A DNA stretch of 39,606 nt from an uncultured Porphyromonadaceae bacterium (GCA_900548705.1 URLF01000012.1:1-39606), one strand, 5' to 3'. Shown: positions 27,164 to 34,870, numbered from the stretch's first letter. The notes: generated from the sequence alone by a model not told the origin. A program made the numbers and translations.

Positions 27164-28432
27164 ATGAACAAGGTACTCATTGTTGATGCCTCCGAATCCG
27201 ACCATCGGCTTATGTCGGGCTTGCTCACGCGAGCCGGATATGAGCCGATTATTGTCGGTAGCATGGAGGCTGCAAAAGATGAGGTGGCAAAACTGCCGCC
27301 CGGCGCTGTCGTGGTAACGGCGATGAAATTCGCCCACGGCACAGCGCAAGAGTTAATCAGCTGGCAAAAGCAGGAAGGATACAAATTCCCTGTGATTGCC
27401 GTAGTGGACAACCTGAACGCCGTGGATCTACTCTCGGTGATGCGCGACGGCGGAGCCGTGGATGTGGTGCAGCGTCCGGCGATTGACAAGCAACTCGTCG
27501 AGACAGTCGGCAGGTATGCCAGACCCGAAAACGCCGTGCTTGTCCTCGATGACAGCCTTATACCCCGCAAAAGCGACACTTTCAGACGCATCGAGGAAAC
27601 GGTCAAGACCATCGCCGCCACAAACGCCAACGTGATAGTGTTCGGCGAGAGTGGCACGGGAAAGGAACAGATAGCGCGGCAGATTTATCTAAACAGTTCA
27701 AGAACCGAAAGTCCCTGCATAGTGCTTGATGCCGGAAGTGCCGCACTTGTCGGTAACCACAACCCGAAATCGGAACAGAGCGAGATATACAACCGCATCA
27801 AGGGTTATTTCGGCAAATGCGCCGGAGGCACAATCATAATAAAGAACGTGCATCTGCTCAATTTCGACAAGCAGTCGGTGATGCTCCATATCCTCGAAAG
27901 CGAACATCCCGATGTGCGTGTCATAGGCACGGCAGACCCCGACCTGTTAGGCATGGTCACGGCAAAGACATTCCGCCCCAATCTCTACTACATATTGAGA
28001 CAGGCTGAGATTGTAATGCCGCCGTTGCGTGAGACGATTGAGGACATAGAGCCGCTCGCCGATTATTTTCTCGGTGAATACTCACAAAAGACAGGCATTG
28101 AGAAAAAGAAACTCAATTTGTCGGCGATAAAGGCGTTGAGGACATATCCGTGGCCCGGCAACGTGCGTGAACTGAAGGATGTGATTCTGTTCGCCGCCTT
28201 CCACACCAAAGAGGACACTATAACAAAGGAGGACATCACATTCTTCCAGTCTGAGCCGGAAGTACCCGATGTGCTTACCCTCAAAAACGAGGACATCGAG
28301 AAAAAGCAGATAGCCAAGGCTCTGGAACGCTCAAACGGCAATATGTCGGAGGCGGCGAGGCTGTTGAAGATAAGCCGTTCAACGCTCAGTTACAAGCTGC
28401 GTTTCTACGGATTCCGCCGAAACAGCGACTGA
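27164..28432 (+). CDS. RteB-like regulator with degenerate receiver and AAA+ domains and Fis-type HTH
   Basis: About 422 residues from the ATG at 27164 (MNKVLIVDAS); an earlier in-frame ATG at 27122 would add 14 residues unlike a receiver start. The layout is that of sigma-54 activators: receiver (1-115), AAA+ domain (about 130-365) and Fis-type HTH (NMSEAARLLKISRSTLSYKL, near the end). Key residues are missing: the phospho-acceptor Asp is replaced by Thr (VVVTAMKF, about residue 52); Walker A is intact (GESGTGKE, 161-168); but the Walker B acids are gone (TIIIKN, 223-228) and the GAFTGA loop is absent. It therefore probably binds DNA without classic phosphorylation or sigma-54 activation. 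RteB regulates transfer of Bacteroides conjugative transposons, and a relaxase gene lies nearby. No RteA-like kinase is present. Confidence 0.78.
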   Translation: MNKVLIVDASESDHRLMSGLLTRAGYEPIIVGSMEAAKDEVAKLPPGAVVVTAMKFAHGTAQELISWQKQEGYKFPVIAVVDNLNAVDLLSVMRDGGAVDVVQRPAIDKQLVETVGRYARPENAVLVLDDSLIPRKSDTFRRIEETVKTIAATNANVIVFGESGTGKEQIARQIYLNSSRTESPCIVLDAGSAALVGNHNPKSEQSEIYNRIKGYFGKCAGGTIIIKNVHLLNFDKQSVMLHILESEHPDVRVIGTADPDLLGMVTAKTFRPNLYYILRQAEIVMPPLRETIEDIEPLADYFLGEYSQKTGIEKKKLNLSAIKALRTYPWPGNVRELKDVILFAAFHTKEDTITKEDITFFQSEPEVPDVLTLKNEDIEKKQIAKALERSNGNMSEAARLLKISRSTLSYKLRFYGFRRNSD

Positions 28433-28459
28433 CATAGCCCATAATTCGCCGAAAATCAC

Positions 28460-28720
28460 TATCTTTGTGGCGAATTTGGAAATATAAGCGACGGGAGAGC
28501 CTGTCGCATTGAAAATACAGTATAACATAACTTCGCTGAAGTTCTACTGAGAATCTGGACAATTCTGACATGGGAGAACCGAGCGATGCTTGTGCTATGC
28601 GTCTGCATAGCGTGCATCGGTAAACATCTCCCACTTCCATAGGCAGTCCAGAGCCTTCAGTAGTAAGAGTGCTTTCGATGCACGCTTTTGTGTCGTGATG
28701 ACACGCAGACCTTAATCTAA
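28460..28720 (+). ncRNA. Candidate structured RNA between the regulator and the relaxase gene
   Basis: A -7-like TATCTTTG at 28460-28467 precedes a long rod-like structure at 28544-28663. Nested perfect helices pair 28544-28550 with 28657-28663, 28554-28560 with 28646-28652, 28572-28577 with 28627-28632, 28584-28589 with 28614-28619, and 28595-28600 with 28605-28610 around a GTCT loop. Two smaller hairpins follow (GTGC/GCAC then GCTTTT near 28670-28690; GTGTC/GACAC near 28692-28706). The stretch has no convincing gene. It could be a regulatory RNA of the mobile element or part of a transfer origin. The direction is uncertain, because inverted repeats look alike on both strands. Confidence 0.5.
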
Positions 28721-28721
28721 T

Positions 28722-29541
28722 CTACATATGAAATCCCCCGTTTATATTGCTGCCCCTTTTCTTCGCGTGGAAACGGCGAAGTGCCTCTTTCGGCGACAGG
28801 TCGGGATGTCTCGCCCGGAACTCCGGCCAAGTCTCGTTGTCGCCTCCGCATGACCAGCCCTGTTCCTCGACAGGCGAGGTGTCTATATTCGGAACACTGA
28901 CCGTGACGGCGGGTTTCTGAACCTCCGGCTGTCTTCGGGTCTGTCCCGATGAAACACGGGTTGACGCTTTCTGCAACTCCGTGAAATGCCTGTCAAGATT
29001 CCCGAAACTGAAATTCCTGTCAACCTTCGACCCTGAAAACTTCCTGCCTTCATAGATGAAGGAGATACCTTCCCGGATGGCTGTTCCCTTTCGGTATTTG
29101 TATTCCACACTGACCCCTCCGGCTCTGAGCCATTTTTCGAACCTTTCCCAACTGTTTACACCCGGATTGTTCCATGCGCCGTTGATGATGTGGAACAGTC
29201 GGTATTTCACTTTCTCGGCACCGCGAAGGCGGTTGACATTGGTCTTTTCCTTTCCCTCGCTGATTTTAAGGTTGTACTCCCGTGTGAGGTCTTTGCATAT
29301 ATCCCGGTTGCGTTCATAATCGTTTTTGTCCGATATGGTTCCGGCATGGTTGTCGATTCTGCTGAACACGATATGGCAGTGCGGATGCGCCTTGTCGAAA
29401 TGACGCACGATTATATACGGGGTGTCAACGATACCCATGCGCTCCATATATTTTCCGGCAATCTCCACCATGAGGGCATCATCGAGCCTATCGGCATCCT
29501 CCGCATCGAAGTTGAGCGAGATATGCCCGACAGTATAATCG
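28722..29541 (-). pseudogene. Relaxase (Mob family) gene, 5'-truncated by the prophage
   Basis: The C-terminal part of a mobilisation relaxase. The frame includes TVGHISLNF, then MVEIAGKYMERMGI, and the metal-binding histidine motif HFDKAHPHCHIVFSRID that is central to relaxases of mobilisable Bacteroidales elements. The downstream part shows the usual KYRLFHIINGAW. A complete relaxase would have about 60-70 further N-terminal residues, including the catalytic Tyr region; these are absent, and the frame runs into repeats that look like phage ends at 29542. An internal ATG at 29471 gives 249 residues but would lack the N-terminal motif. The gene is probably inactive, with its 5' part on the far side of the prophage. 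Confidence 0.75.
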
Positions 29542-29581
29542 CAAAAACGAAACGTGCAACTTTCAAAAACGAAACGAGCAA
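29542..29581. repeat. Two subterminal repeats at the prophage end
   Basis: CAAAAACGAAACGTGCAA (29542-29559) and CAAAAACGAAACGAGCAA (29564-29581) are identical except for one base and lie 22 bases apart, the pattern expected of transposase-binding sites at the end of a Mu-like phage. Confidence 0.55.
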
Positions 29582-29642
29582 ATCTTCTCTTTTTTCGCTT
29601 CCTTTTTTCTCTGGCTCTTTCGACCGCTTAAATACCAATTAA

Positions 29643-29683
29643 AAGCCGATTTCAAGCTGATTAAACAGGCTTAAAATCGGCTT
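29643..29683 (-). terminator. Terminator after the thymidylate-synthase-like gene
   Basis: AAGCCGATTT (29643-29652) pairs with AAATCGGCTT (29674-29683). On the minus strand the stem is followed by TTAATT, so it may end the last phage transcript before the host junction. Confidence 0.6.
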
Positions 29684-29720
29684 AATTTTGGGGCTTTGTT
29701 CTGATTTTCTCTCCAGCTTT

Positions 29721-30365
29721 TCACACGTTCAGGTCAAACCTTACAGCTTCATTTCCGGCCAAAAGTTCGCGTGTTCTCTCTACGTTGTTAGCGTAAATGT
29801 GAACGTTTCCCAGATTCAGCGTGATAGATTTTAACGGCGATTCTATTTGTCGCGCTATCAAATACAAATGGTAAATGTCAGCTGGTAAACCTAAGTTTGC
29901 GTCGCTGCTTCTCTGATAAGCCGACAAAACCAATTCGCCGTCTTCGAGCTGGAACTGAATAAGGCTTAAACATGGTGCTTGGTTCGTTTCCGCTCCTGTT
30001 GAGCCTAAGAACAGCACATAATTTTTGCTGTTCCGCTTTTCGCGGTTAATCTGCTCAATCAAAGCCGGCAATTTCTCAAAATAGGTCGGATAACTGTTGA
30101 TGAGAATTTGCCCGCAATAATCCCACCAGTTTATCCCGGCTTCTCGGTACTTGGTCAGGTCTCTTTCGCCTGCCATAAACAGGCTAAGTTCGTTGCGCAG
30201 CTTTTTGCGTGCGATGTTGTGGCTCTCGAAAATCTCCAGCAGGTCATAAGGCGACAAACTCAGCTGCTCATTGAGCAAATAGATTATGTCGCCTTTTTTA
30301 TTGCTCTGTCGTTTGCCGTGCTGCAATATCTTGCCGAGCATGGCATAATACTTGTTTGGTGTCAT
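29721..30365 (-). CDS. Thymidylate-synthase-like protein, probable dCMP (hydroxy)methyltransferase
   Basis: A 214-residue homologue of thymidylate synthase, shorter than the usual 260 or so. The fold marks are in order: HGKRQSNKKGD (16-26), LFMAGERDLTKYREAGINWWD (62-82), catalytic Cys132 in APC, YQRSSDANLGLPADI (150-164) and NVHIYANN (187-194). The dUMP-specific Asn after LGLP-x is Asp163 here. An Asp at that place is found in dCMP hydroxymethylases such as T4 gp42, and Asn-to-Asp changes in thymidylate synthase shift it to dCMP. The phage may therefore make a modified cytosine nucleotide. It is the last phage gene, beside an adenine methyltransferase, in the position of the Mu modification gene. 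Confidence 0.72.
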   Translation of the reverse strand: MTPNKYYAMLGKILQHGKRQSNKKGDIIYLLNEQLSLSPYDLLEIFESHNIARKKLRNELSLFMAGERDLTKYREAGINWWDYCGQILINSYPTYFEKLPALIEQINREKRNSKNYVLFLGSTGAETNQAPCLSLIQFQLEDGELVLSAYQRSSDANLGLPADIYHLYLIARQIESPLKSITLNLGNVHIYANNVERTRELLAGNEAVRFDLNV

Positions 30366-30417
30366 TCGACGCGAATTTAGCCCGTTTCTGTGAGTTCTGG
30401 GGCATTTCCCGGCTGCA

Positions 30418-30660
30418 TCATAGTGAAGCAGCTTTGCAGTCGTTTCCCAGACGCTTCACAATGTCGTAAACACTGCGCTCACTCATATTGTACTGCTTGG
30501 CCAGACAGGCGACAACATAGCTTATCTTTTCGCCTCGCTGCTTTGCTCTGCCGAAGTCCTCGAACAGGGCAATATATTTATGATCCGACGGCTTTACGCC
30601 GGCTTTTTCCAGCTTTTCAATCACTCCACCGCACAATTTTAATGCTTCGTACACTGTCAT
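30418..30660 (-). CDS. Small HTH DNA-binding protein (Mor-like)
   Basis: An 80-residue protein with an all-helical sequence ending in a helix-turn-helix, VACLAKQYNMSERSVYDIVK (about 50-69). This resembles the HTH of Mor/C-type activators and resolvase-like HTH domains. It may regulate late phage transcription or the modification genes around it. It follows the adenine methyltransferase gene after a structured 176-base gap and precedes the thymidylate-synthase-like gene by about 50 bases. The family assignment is tentative. Confidence 0.6.
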   Translation of the reverse strand: MTVYEALKLCGGVIEKLEKAGVKPSDHKYIALFEDFGRAKQRGEKISYVVACLAKQYNMSERSVYDIVKRLGNDCKAASL

Positions 30661-30687
30661 TCAGCATTTTTTCGTAATTTTGCAACT

Positions 30688-30811
30688 CCTACGACATTCA
30701 ACATCAACGCCAATGCGCAGTCGAAAGGCATTTTTGCCCCCGGCTTATGCGCATTGGCGTTTTGTATTTGTATGTCGTAGGAAAACTGCAAATCAAGCCG
30801 GGGGCTTTTTT
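30688..30811 (+). ncRNA. Phage RNA element with mutually exclusive helices and terminator
   Basis: Plus strand: a -7-like TAATTTTG (30675-30682) predicts a start near 30688. Helix A pairs 30688-30697 with 30772-30781; inside it helix B pairs 30706-30719 with 30748-30761 (14 bp, perfect). Helix C pairs 30736-30746, in the loop of B, with 30795-30805 (11 bp, perfect) and is followed by six T. C crosses B, so the RNA is either a pseudoknot or a two-state switch in which C is the terminator. The minus-strand reading of the same sequence would form the leader of the HTH gene, so the element may also act in that mRNA. Confidence 0.55.
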
Positions 30812-30836
30812 ATACCTCCACGCTTGGCTGTGTCGG

Positions 30837-31664
30837 TCAGAGCTTGGTTATCATCATATCGTTAAATTTAGCCTGATAATTCAGGGTGTTTGTCCTCATG
30901 CGGACCGTTGCGCCGTACATGGGCGCTGCTTCGCCGTATTCCTCGGCCATGAACTGGCAGAGCTCCACGATCTGCGACTTGTCGGAAGTGAAATAAATGT
31001 ATTTCGTGCCCCGGAGCAAACGCAACACACTGAGATAGTCGGTCAGCTTCCAATAGTTCTCATACATTCCGCACTCGGTCGTAAGATACGGCGGATCCAG
31101 CACGAACAACGCCCGGCTGTTGCCGCGCTCACGCTCGAACAGTTCCCGGTAGTCCATGTGAACTATTTCCAACCCGTCCAGATAGCCGTCGCACTCATAC
31201 GCGCCCGGTCTTACGCGGTTATACATAGTATGCTTGCGAAGCTCGTCCAGACTTGTAACCCATTTGCCGGAGAAAAGCACCGACCGCCCGATTGTCAGAA
31301 TGTCCACCCAGCCGAGGCGGTTCTGCGCGTCGTTGACAATAGCCAGAACATCGGCACGCTCCCAATCTGTCAGCCGCTGGTTAGGCTCCAGCCCGGTTAA
31401 ACGCTCTTTAATGGCCGCTAAAATGGCGTTTGTGTCCTCCACTGCCGCCAGGCGGCGGTCGTAATGGTCAAAGTCGTTATAAATCACCCTGCACCTCGGC
31501 AACACCCTTTTGGCCGTGTGCGACAGCAGCCCGGAGCCTCCGAAAAGGTCGACCACTGTGTCAATCTGTCCCTCCACCCGCTCCAGCACCTCGGCGAAGT
31601 CCCGGAGAAAATAGCGCTTTTGCCCCATGAACGGAAGCGGTGCGCATTTGTAGGTCCTACTCAT
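30837..31664 (-). CDS. DNA N6-adenine methyltransferase (D12/Dam-type)
   Basis: A 275-residue protein with the SAM-binding motif DLFGGSG (39-45) and the catalytic motif DPPY (190-193), the order found in D12-class adenine methyltransferases such as Dam. A basic N-terminus and the PFMGQKRYF start (11-19) are typical of the group. The recognition sequence is not predictable. With no restriction enzyme visible, it is probably an orphan phage methylase protecting the phage genome from host restriction or marking it for regulation. It lies between the tail genes and the HTH/dCMP-enzyme genes, part of a DNA-modification block. Confidence 0.82.
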   Translation of the reverse strand: MSRTYKCAPLPFMGQKRYFLRDFAEVLERVEGQIDTVVDLFGGSGLLSHTAKRVLPRCRVIYNDFDHYDRRLAAVEDTNAILAAIKERLTGLEPNQRLTDWERADVLAIVNDAQNRLGWVDILTIGRSVLFSGKWVTSLDELRKHTMYNRVRPGAYECDGYLDGLEIVHMDYRELFERERGNSRALFVLDPPYLTTECGMYENYWKLTDYLSVLRLLRGTKYIYFTSDKSQIVELCQFMAEEYGEAAPMYGATVRMRTNTLNYQAKFNDMMITKL

Positions 31665-31763
31665 TCAGCATAATTTTATTTTTTAAGTTTGGCGCGCTGG
31701 GGCGGCAGCATTTACCCCCCCCTAAAAATTCGCGCGTAATTAGCAAGTTTTCTGCTCATTATT

Positions 31764-31804
31764 TTGTGGTGTTATCAATTATTATTAACTTTGCACCAAA
31801 GTTA
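31764..31804 (+). promoter_or_regulatory. Promoter with palindromic -7 region in the phage
   Basis: TTG (31764-31766), a 19-base spacer and TAACTTTG (31786-31793) form a strong rightward promoter. The -7 box is mirrored three bases later by CAAAGTTA (31797-31804), giving the palindrome TAACTTTGcacCAAAGTTA. The mirror copy could be a leftward -7 for the adenine methyltransferase gene, or the palindrome could be a repressor site; no -33 was seen for the leftward direction. Confidence 0.55.
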
Positions 31805-32127
31805 GAACATCTTCAAAAGTCCGTTTGTAGCCCCGATATGCACCGTTTTACTCCTTTCCCGTTATTGAAAAGTGTTTGTTAGCTGAGGCGACGTTCAAGT
31901 CCCTGGATTGGGGACTTTCGACAAATGAAGCGTTTACCCTTTCATGGTTTGTAGGGTATTTCAACCTTTGGGTCCCTTTGCTTGCTGTTCTTCTCCGCGT
32001 GGCGAAGATGCCACCGAACGATGTTGAACAGTCCGACAGTATCAAAATTTTTATTCTGTCCTGATGTGCGTACAATGTGTTTCGACCGCAGGGACTTAAA
32101 AGTGGAGTTCATCACCCCACTTTTTTT
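31799..32127 (+). ncRNA. Candidate phage transcript antisense to the tail gene direction
   Basis: The gap 31665-32148 has a strong plus-strand promoter (31764-31793) and a terminator (32098-32127), which predict an RNA of about 330 nt running against the phage genes. It contains a 14-codon ATG frame (31838-31882) and a hairpin AGTCCC/GGGACT near 31900. A 62-codon frame with a hydrophobic middle (31876-32064) has only a TTG start, so a protein product is doubtful. It may be a regulatory RNA or a small-peptide gene. Confidence 0.45.
32098..32127 (+). terminator. Terminator of the plus-strand phage transcript
   Basis: AAAAGTGG (32098-32105) pairs with CCACTTTT (32117-32124), and the T-run extends to 32127. 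On the minus strand TTTTAA follows, so it can also serve the tail gene that stops at 32149. Confidence 0.75.
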
Positions 32128-32148
32128 ATGCCCTTATTTATCGATTGA

Positions 32149-33471
32149 TTAGTCAAGCGAGAAAGTGCGGAGGAACGAATAAGTCGCCGTTTGAGGCCCT
32201 AACACTTTGGATTTATACTGGCTAATGCGGTATTTCATGCGCACTATCTCGCCGCCGCTGTCCTTGCCACCCGTGGGCTTGAGCCTGGCTATCTGTACGC
32301 CGATAGGAGCATAAGCCTTGTGGCACGTTCCTTTGGTGTTCATGGTCGTTTTCAGCACTATTTTTTTGCGGTTGCCCTGTATGCGGTAGAAGCCGCCTGT
32401 GCCCACATAGAAAAGCGACGCGCAGAGCGTCGGCAGCTCCTTGCCTATCAGGTTGGAGTCAGTTTTGGGGTCGGCCACGCCTATGCACTTGGGCACATAC
32501 CATTTGCCCGGCTCGCCTTTGCTCAGGCGTATGCCCTTGAAATGCACATACTGGCTTTTAGGCTGCCTTTTCTGGCGCTTCCCTTTGTTCTTGGTGTATG
32601 ACTTTGCACCGCCTGTCCGACGGTAGGAGCTGCGCTTTTTCTTGCGCAGCAGCACGATGTCGCAGTCTGCCCCCAGCGCGCCGTGCCGCAGATACACGGT
32701 CGACCGAACGATTTTAACATCTAAGTGCATGGCTGTTTCAAGCTGCTGGCTCCACGCACCCCAGACCGCGCCGTTCCATGTGCGCACATAGTGGCAGTCG
32801 TCGCCCTGGATTATCTCCTGGCGTACTCTGGTGCTGCCCTGGGCTGTTACCACAACCGTATAATCGGCAGACCCGAAAAGCGACACGCTCCCGGTGCATG
32901 ACAGCACACACGCCGTTTTAAGCCCGTCGAGCTGCTTCTGCGTAAGTCCTTGCACGGTCTTGGCGGTCAGCTTCTCGGCCAAAACATCTTTCAGGTAGGT
33001 TAAAACCGTCTGGGGCATGTTCTTTATCTGACCTGCCAGCACGGCATTGGTCGGGAACGCTTCCAGCTGTCTGCCGTTCACGTTCACAAAACTGTTGATG
33101 TCGTAGCTCTCCGCACCCTTGGCGGTAGTGAACTGTGCCACGCGCAATGTCCGCGCTTCCTTGTAGGTTTCCGCGTCAGCCTTGATGTCCTCGGAGGTGG
33201 TCGTTATGGTCAGGTATCTGACCGAAGTACCGAACACGGGGCGCGGCGCTATTTCCACGACCTCGGTCTGCTTGTCGGTGTTCTCTATGACAGCCACGCC
33301 GCCGACGGTGCCGTTGGGGGCTTTCAGTATGTAGTTGACACCTCCGACACCGGCCAGCAGTTCCAACAGTTTTATTTGATCCTGGATAAAGTCGAGTGTT
33401 TCGGTCGAAAGGGGGTATTTTCCGACGCCGCCCGTGGCGGTTCTGGTGTCGGTGTAGCTTGCTGTTTTCAT
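32149..33471 (-). CDS. Phage tail-fibre/structural protein, unrecognised family
   Basis: A 440-residue protein, last of the tail gene cluster. The N-terminus MKTASYTDTRTATGGVGKYP resembles the start of the 123-residue phage protein encoded at 34882-35253. The middle (about 70-240) is rich in Thr, Val and Gly like fibre or baseplate proteins; residues 275-330 are strongly basic (KKKRSSYRR, KNKGKRQKRQ). No enzymatic motif is seen. The overlap of start and stop with its neighbour (33468-33471) shows it is co-translated with the preceding tail gene. A virion role is inferred from position. Alternatives are a host-binding or adaptor protein. Confidence 0.5.
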   Translation of the reverse strand: MKTASYTDTRTATGGVGKYPLSTETLDFIQDQIKLLELLAGVGGVNYILKAPNGTVGGVAVIENTDKQTEVVEIAPRPVFGTSVRYLTITTTSEDIKADAETYKEARTLRVAQFTTAKGAESYDINSFVNVNGRQLEAFPTNAVLAGQIKNMPQTVLTYLKDVLAEKLTAKTVQGLTQKQLDGLKTACVLSCTGSVSLFGSADYTVVVTAQGSTRVRQEIIQGDDCHYVRTWNGAVWGAWSQQLETAMHLDVKIVRSTVYLRHGALGADCDIVLLRKKKRSSYRRTGGAKSYTKNKGKRQKRQPKSQYVHFKGIRLSKGEPGKWYVPKCIGVADPKTDSNLIGKELPTLCASLFYVGTGGFYRIQGNRKKIVLKTTMNTKGTCHKAYAPIGVQIARLKPTGGKDSGGEIVRMKYRISQYKSKVLGPQTATYSFLRTFSLD

Positions 33472-34007
33472 TTATTCCGCGTTATGGGGATTATCTCACT
33501 TGTAAACGGGTTGCGGCCTATGACAATGGGGTTGCCTGTCTTGACATAGTGCGCCCGTTTGGTTATAAGTTTGTATTTATCCACCATCGCTTTAATCTCT
33601 GCGAGTTTTGCCCAGGCACGGGCAGGCACAAACACAATGAAGTCGTTTTGCGCCATATTCAGCATTTGCTCACTGTAAACGACAGGCACACCCGGACCCG
33701 GCTCGCCCACAGTTACGGGAATTTGTTCCCCGCTCTCGGTAACGGCATAGAGCCACTCGCCCTCCTGCTTCATGCTCCCTATCTTGAAGCCGTTGCCGAA
33801 ATAATGGTTAAGCACGCCGCGCAAATAACACACCTGCCCGTTGTGGGTAAGCCTGAATATATGCCCGGCACGCGCGTTTGTAAACTCGCCATAGACGCGC
33901 TCCACTCCCACCGCCCCGGCACGCAGCAGCCCGAAAATCAACGGGCGCCGGAGCCAGGACGGCAGCAGCAGGACGATAAGACGCTTAAAATCTATTTCAA
34001 ACATCAT
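33468..34007 (-). CDS. Phage tail/baseplate-associated protein, unrecognised family
   Basis: A 179-residue protein with no family I recognise. It starts with MMFEIDFKRLIVLLLPSWLR, an amphipathic and hydrophobic stretch, then has a mixed alpha/beta middle and ends in a basic tail. The start overlaps the stop of the preceding baseplate-J-like gene by four bases (ATGA), and its stop overlaps the next gene. In phages with a gpJ-like gene the following gene often encodes tail protein I (gpI-like), so a baseplate wedge role is possible by position only. Confidence 0.45.
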   Translation of the reverse strand: MMFEIDFKRLIVLLLPSWLRRPLIFGLLRAGAVGVERVYGEFTNARAGHIFRLTHNGQVCYLRGVLNHYFGNGFKIGSMKQEGEWLYAVTESGEQIPVTVGEPGPGVPVVYSEQMLNMAQNDFIVFVPARAWAKLAEIKAMVDKYKLITKRAHYVKTGNPIVIGRNPFTSEIIPITRNK

Positions 34008-34870
34008 TCTATGGCATTATAGGGTTGATAGTCCACTGTGAGCGCGTCGATGCTGTAATAGCCGCTGAACGGGCGGTCGTAGCCCTCCACGGTCTGCCAC
34101 TCGGCACCGTTGCGCGGCTTCACTTTTACGCTCTTGATGTCTGCCACCTCCACGCACGGCAAAGCCTGTAACGCAGCCATGAGGTCGCTCTTGCGGAACA
34201 TGCCGTTAAACGGCAGGTTTTCGATTACCTGTTTTGTGGTCTCGCGCACGGGGTCTTTGCCGTTCTGGCTGCCGTTGCCGTTGGCGTCGATAATCAGTAG
34301 CGTGGGGTCGTAGTATATCAGCAGGGAAATGCGCATCTGGTCGGCCGGCTCATTACGGAGTTGCACCGACACGCCGGCGTCCTTAATCTCGTTCATGTAA
34401 GATGTCAGGCCCTCCAGCTGCCCGGCGGTAAGCGCCGCGGGGTTTCCGTCCACCTCTCGGGCGACCTTGATATAAACCACCGTGTTGCTCTCCGTCGCCA
34501 CGGCATATTTTACGACCTTGGCGGCGGCGATGTCCTGTTCGGTCATGCCCTCCGTGTCGTAATAGTCGCAGTCCGTTACGAGCTTCTGCCCCTGCATATA
34601 CGCCTTGGCCTTGCTCACATACCACCGCAGCGTGTGGGGCTCCAGCTGTTCAATCCGCGCGTCAACATCTGCACGGTGCAGGTCGAACAGTTTCTCAAGC
34701 GCCCAGACCGCAACGGCGAAAACATAAAAGATTATGTTCTCCAGACTGGCCATGCTGAAACAGTCGGCAAAGCTCTTTGAGCCGTCAAGCCCATAACGAG
34801 ACTTGACCGCCTCCATTTTCATGAACTCGGCGGTCATGTCCTTTTTGATTTCCTCAACAGTCCGGGCCAT
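34004..34870 (-). CDS. Putative baseplate protein (gpJ/gp47-like by position)
   Basis: A 288-residue protein with an alpha-helical N-terminus (EEIKKDMTAEFMKMEAVKS) and a mixed beta region; the middle segment (VREVDGNPAALTAGQLEGLTSY) is reminiscent of baseplate J-like proteins, which begin with a domain that searches for an index and then forms a wedge. Motif evidence is weak. It is 11 bases downstream of the 123-residue protein and overlaps the next gene by four bases, so it is in the same operon. The name rests mainly on length, gene order and these resemblances. Confidence 0.45.
   Translation of the reverse strand: MARTVEEIKKDMTAEFMKMEAVKSRYGLDGSKSFADCFSMASLENIIFYVFAVAVWALEKLFDLHRADVDARIEQLEPHTLRWYVSKAKAYMQGQKLVTDCDYYDTEGMTEQDIAAAKVVKYAVATESNTVVYIKVAREVDGNPAALTAGQLEGLTSYMNEIKDAGVSVQLRNEPADQMRISLLIYYDPTLLIIDANGNGSQNGKDPVRETTKQVIENLPFNGMFRKSDLMAALQALPCVEVADIKSVKVKPRNGAEWQTVEGYDRPFSGYYSIDALTVDYQPYNAIE

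Noticed and set aside
29524..29545. TG at 29524-29525 as the exact phage end
   Set aside because: The relaxase-like residues VGH would then have to be a coincidence; the junction is more likely closer to 29540.
29411..29638. A 75-codon minus-strand frame crossing the phage-relaxase junction
   Set aside because: It is in a different frame from the relaxase and spans the putative insertion point; no family signal.
31876..32064. A 62-codon hydrophobic frame in the phage gap
   Set aside because: Only a TTG start, no visible ribosome-binding site; kept only as a note in the candidate transcript.
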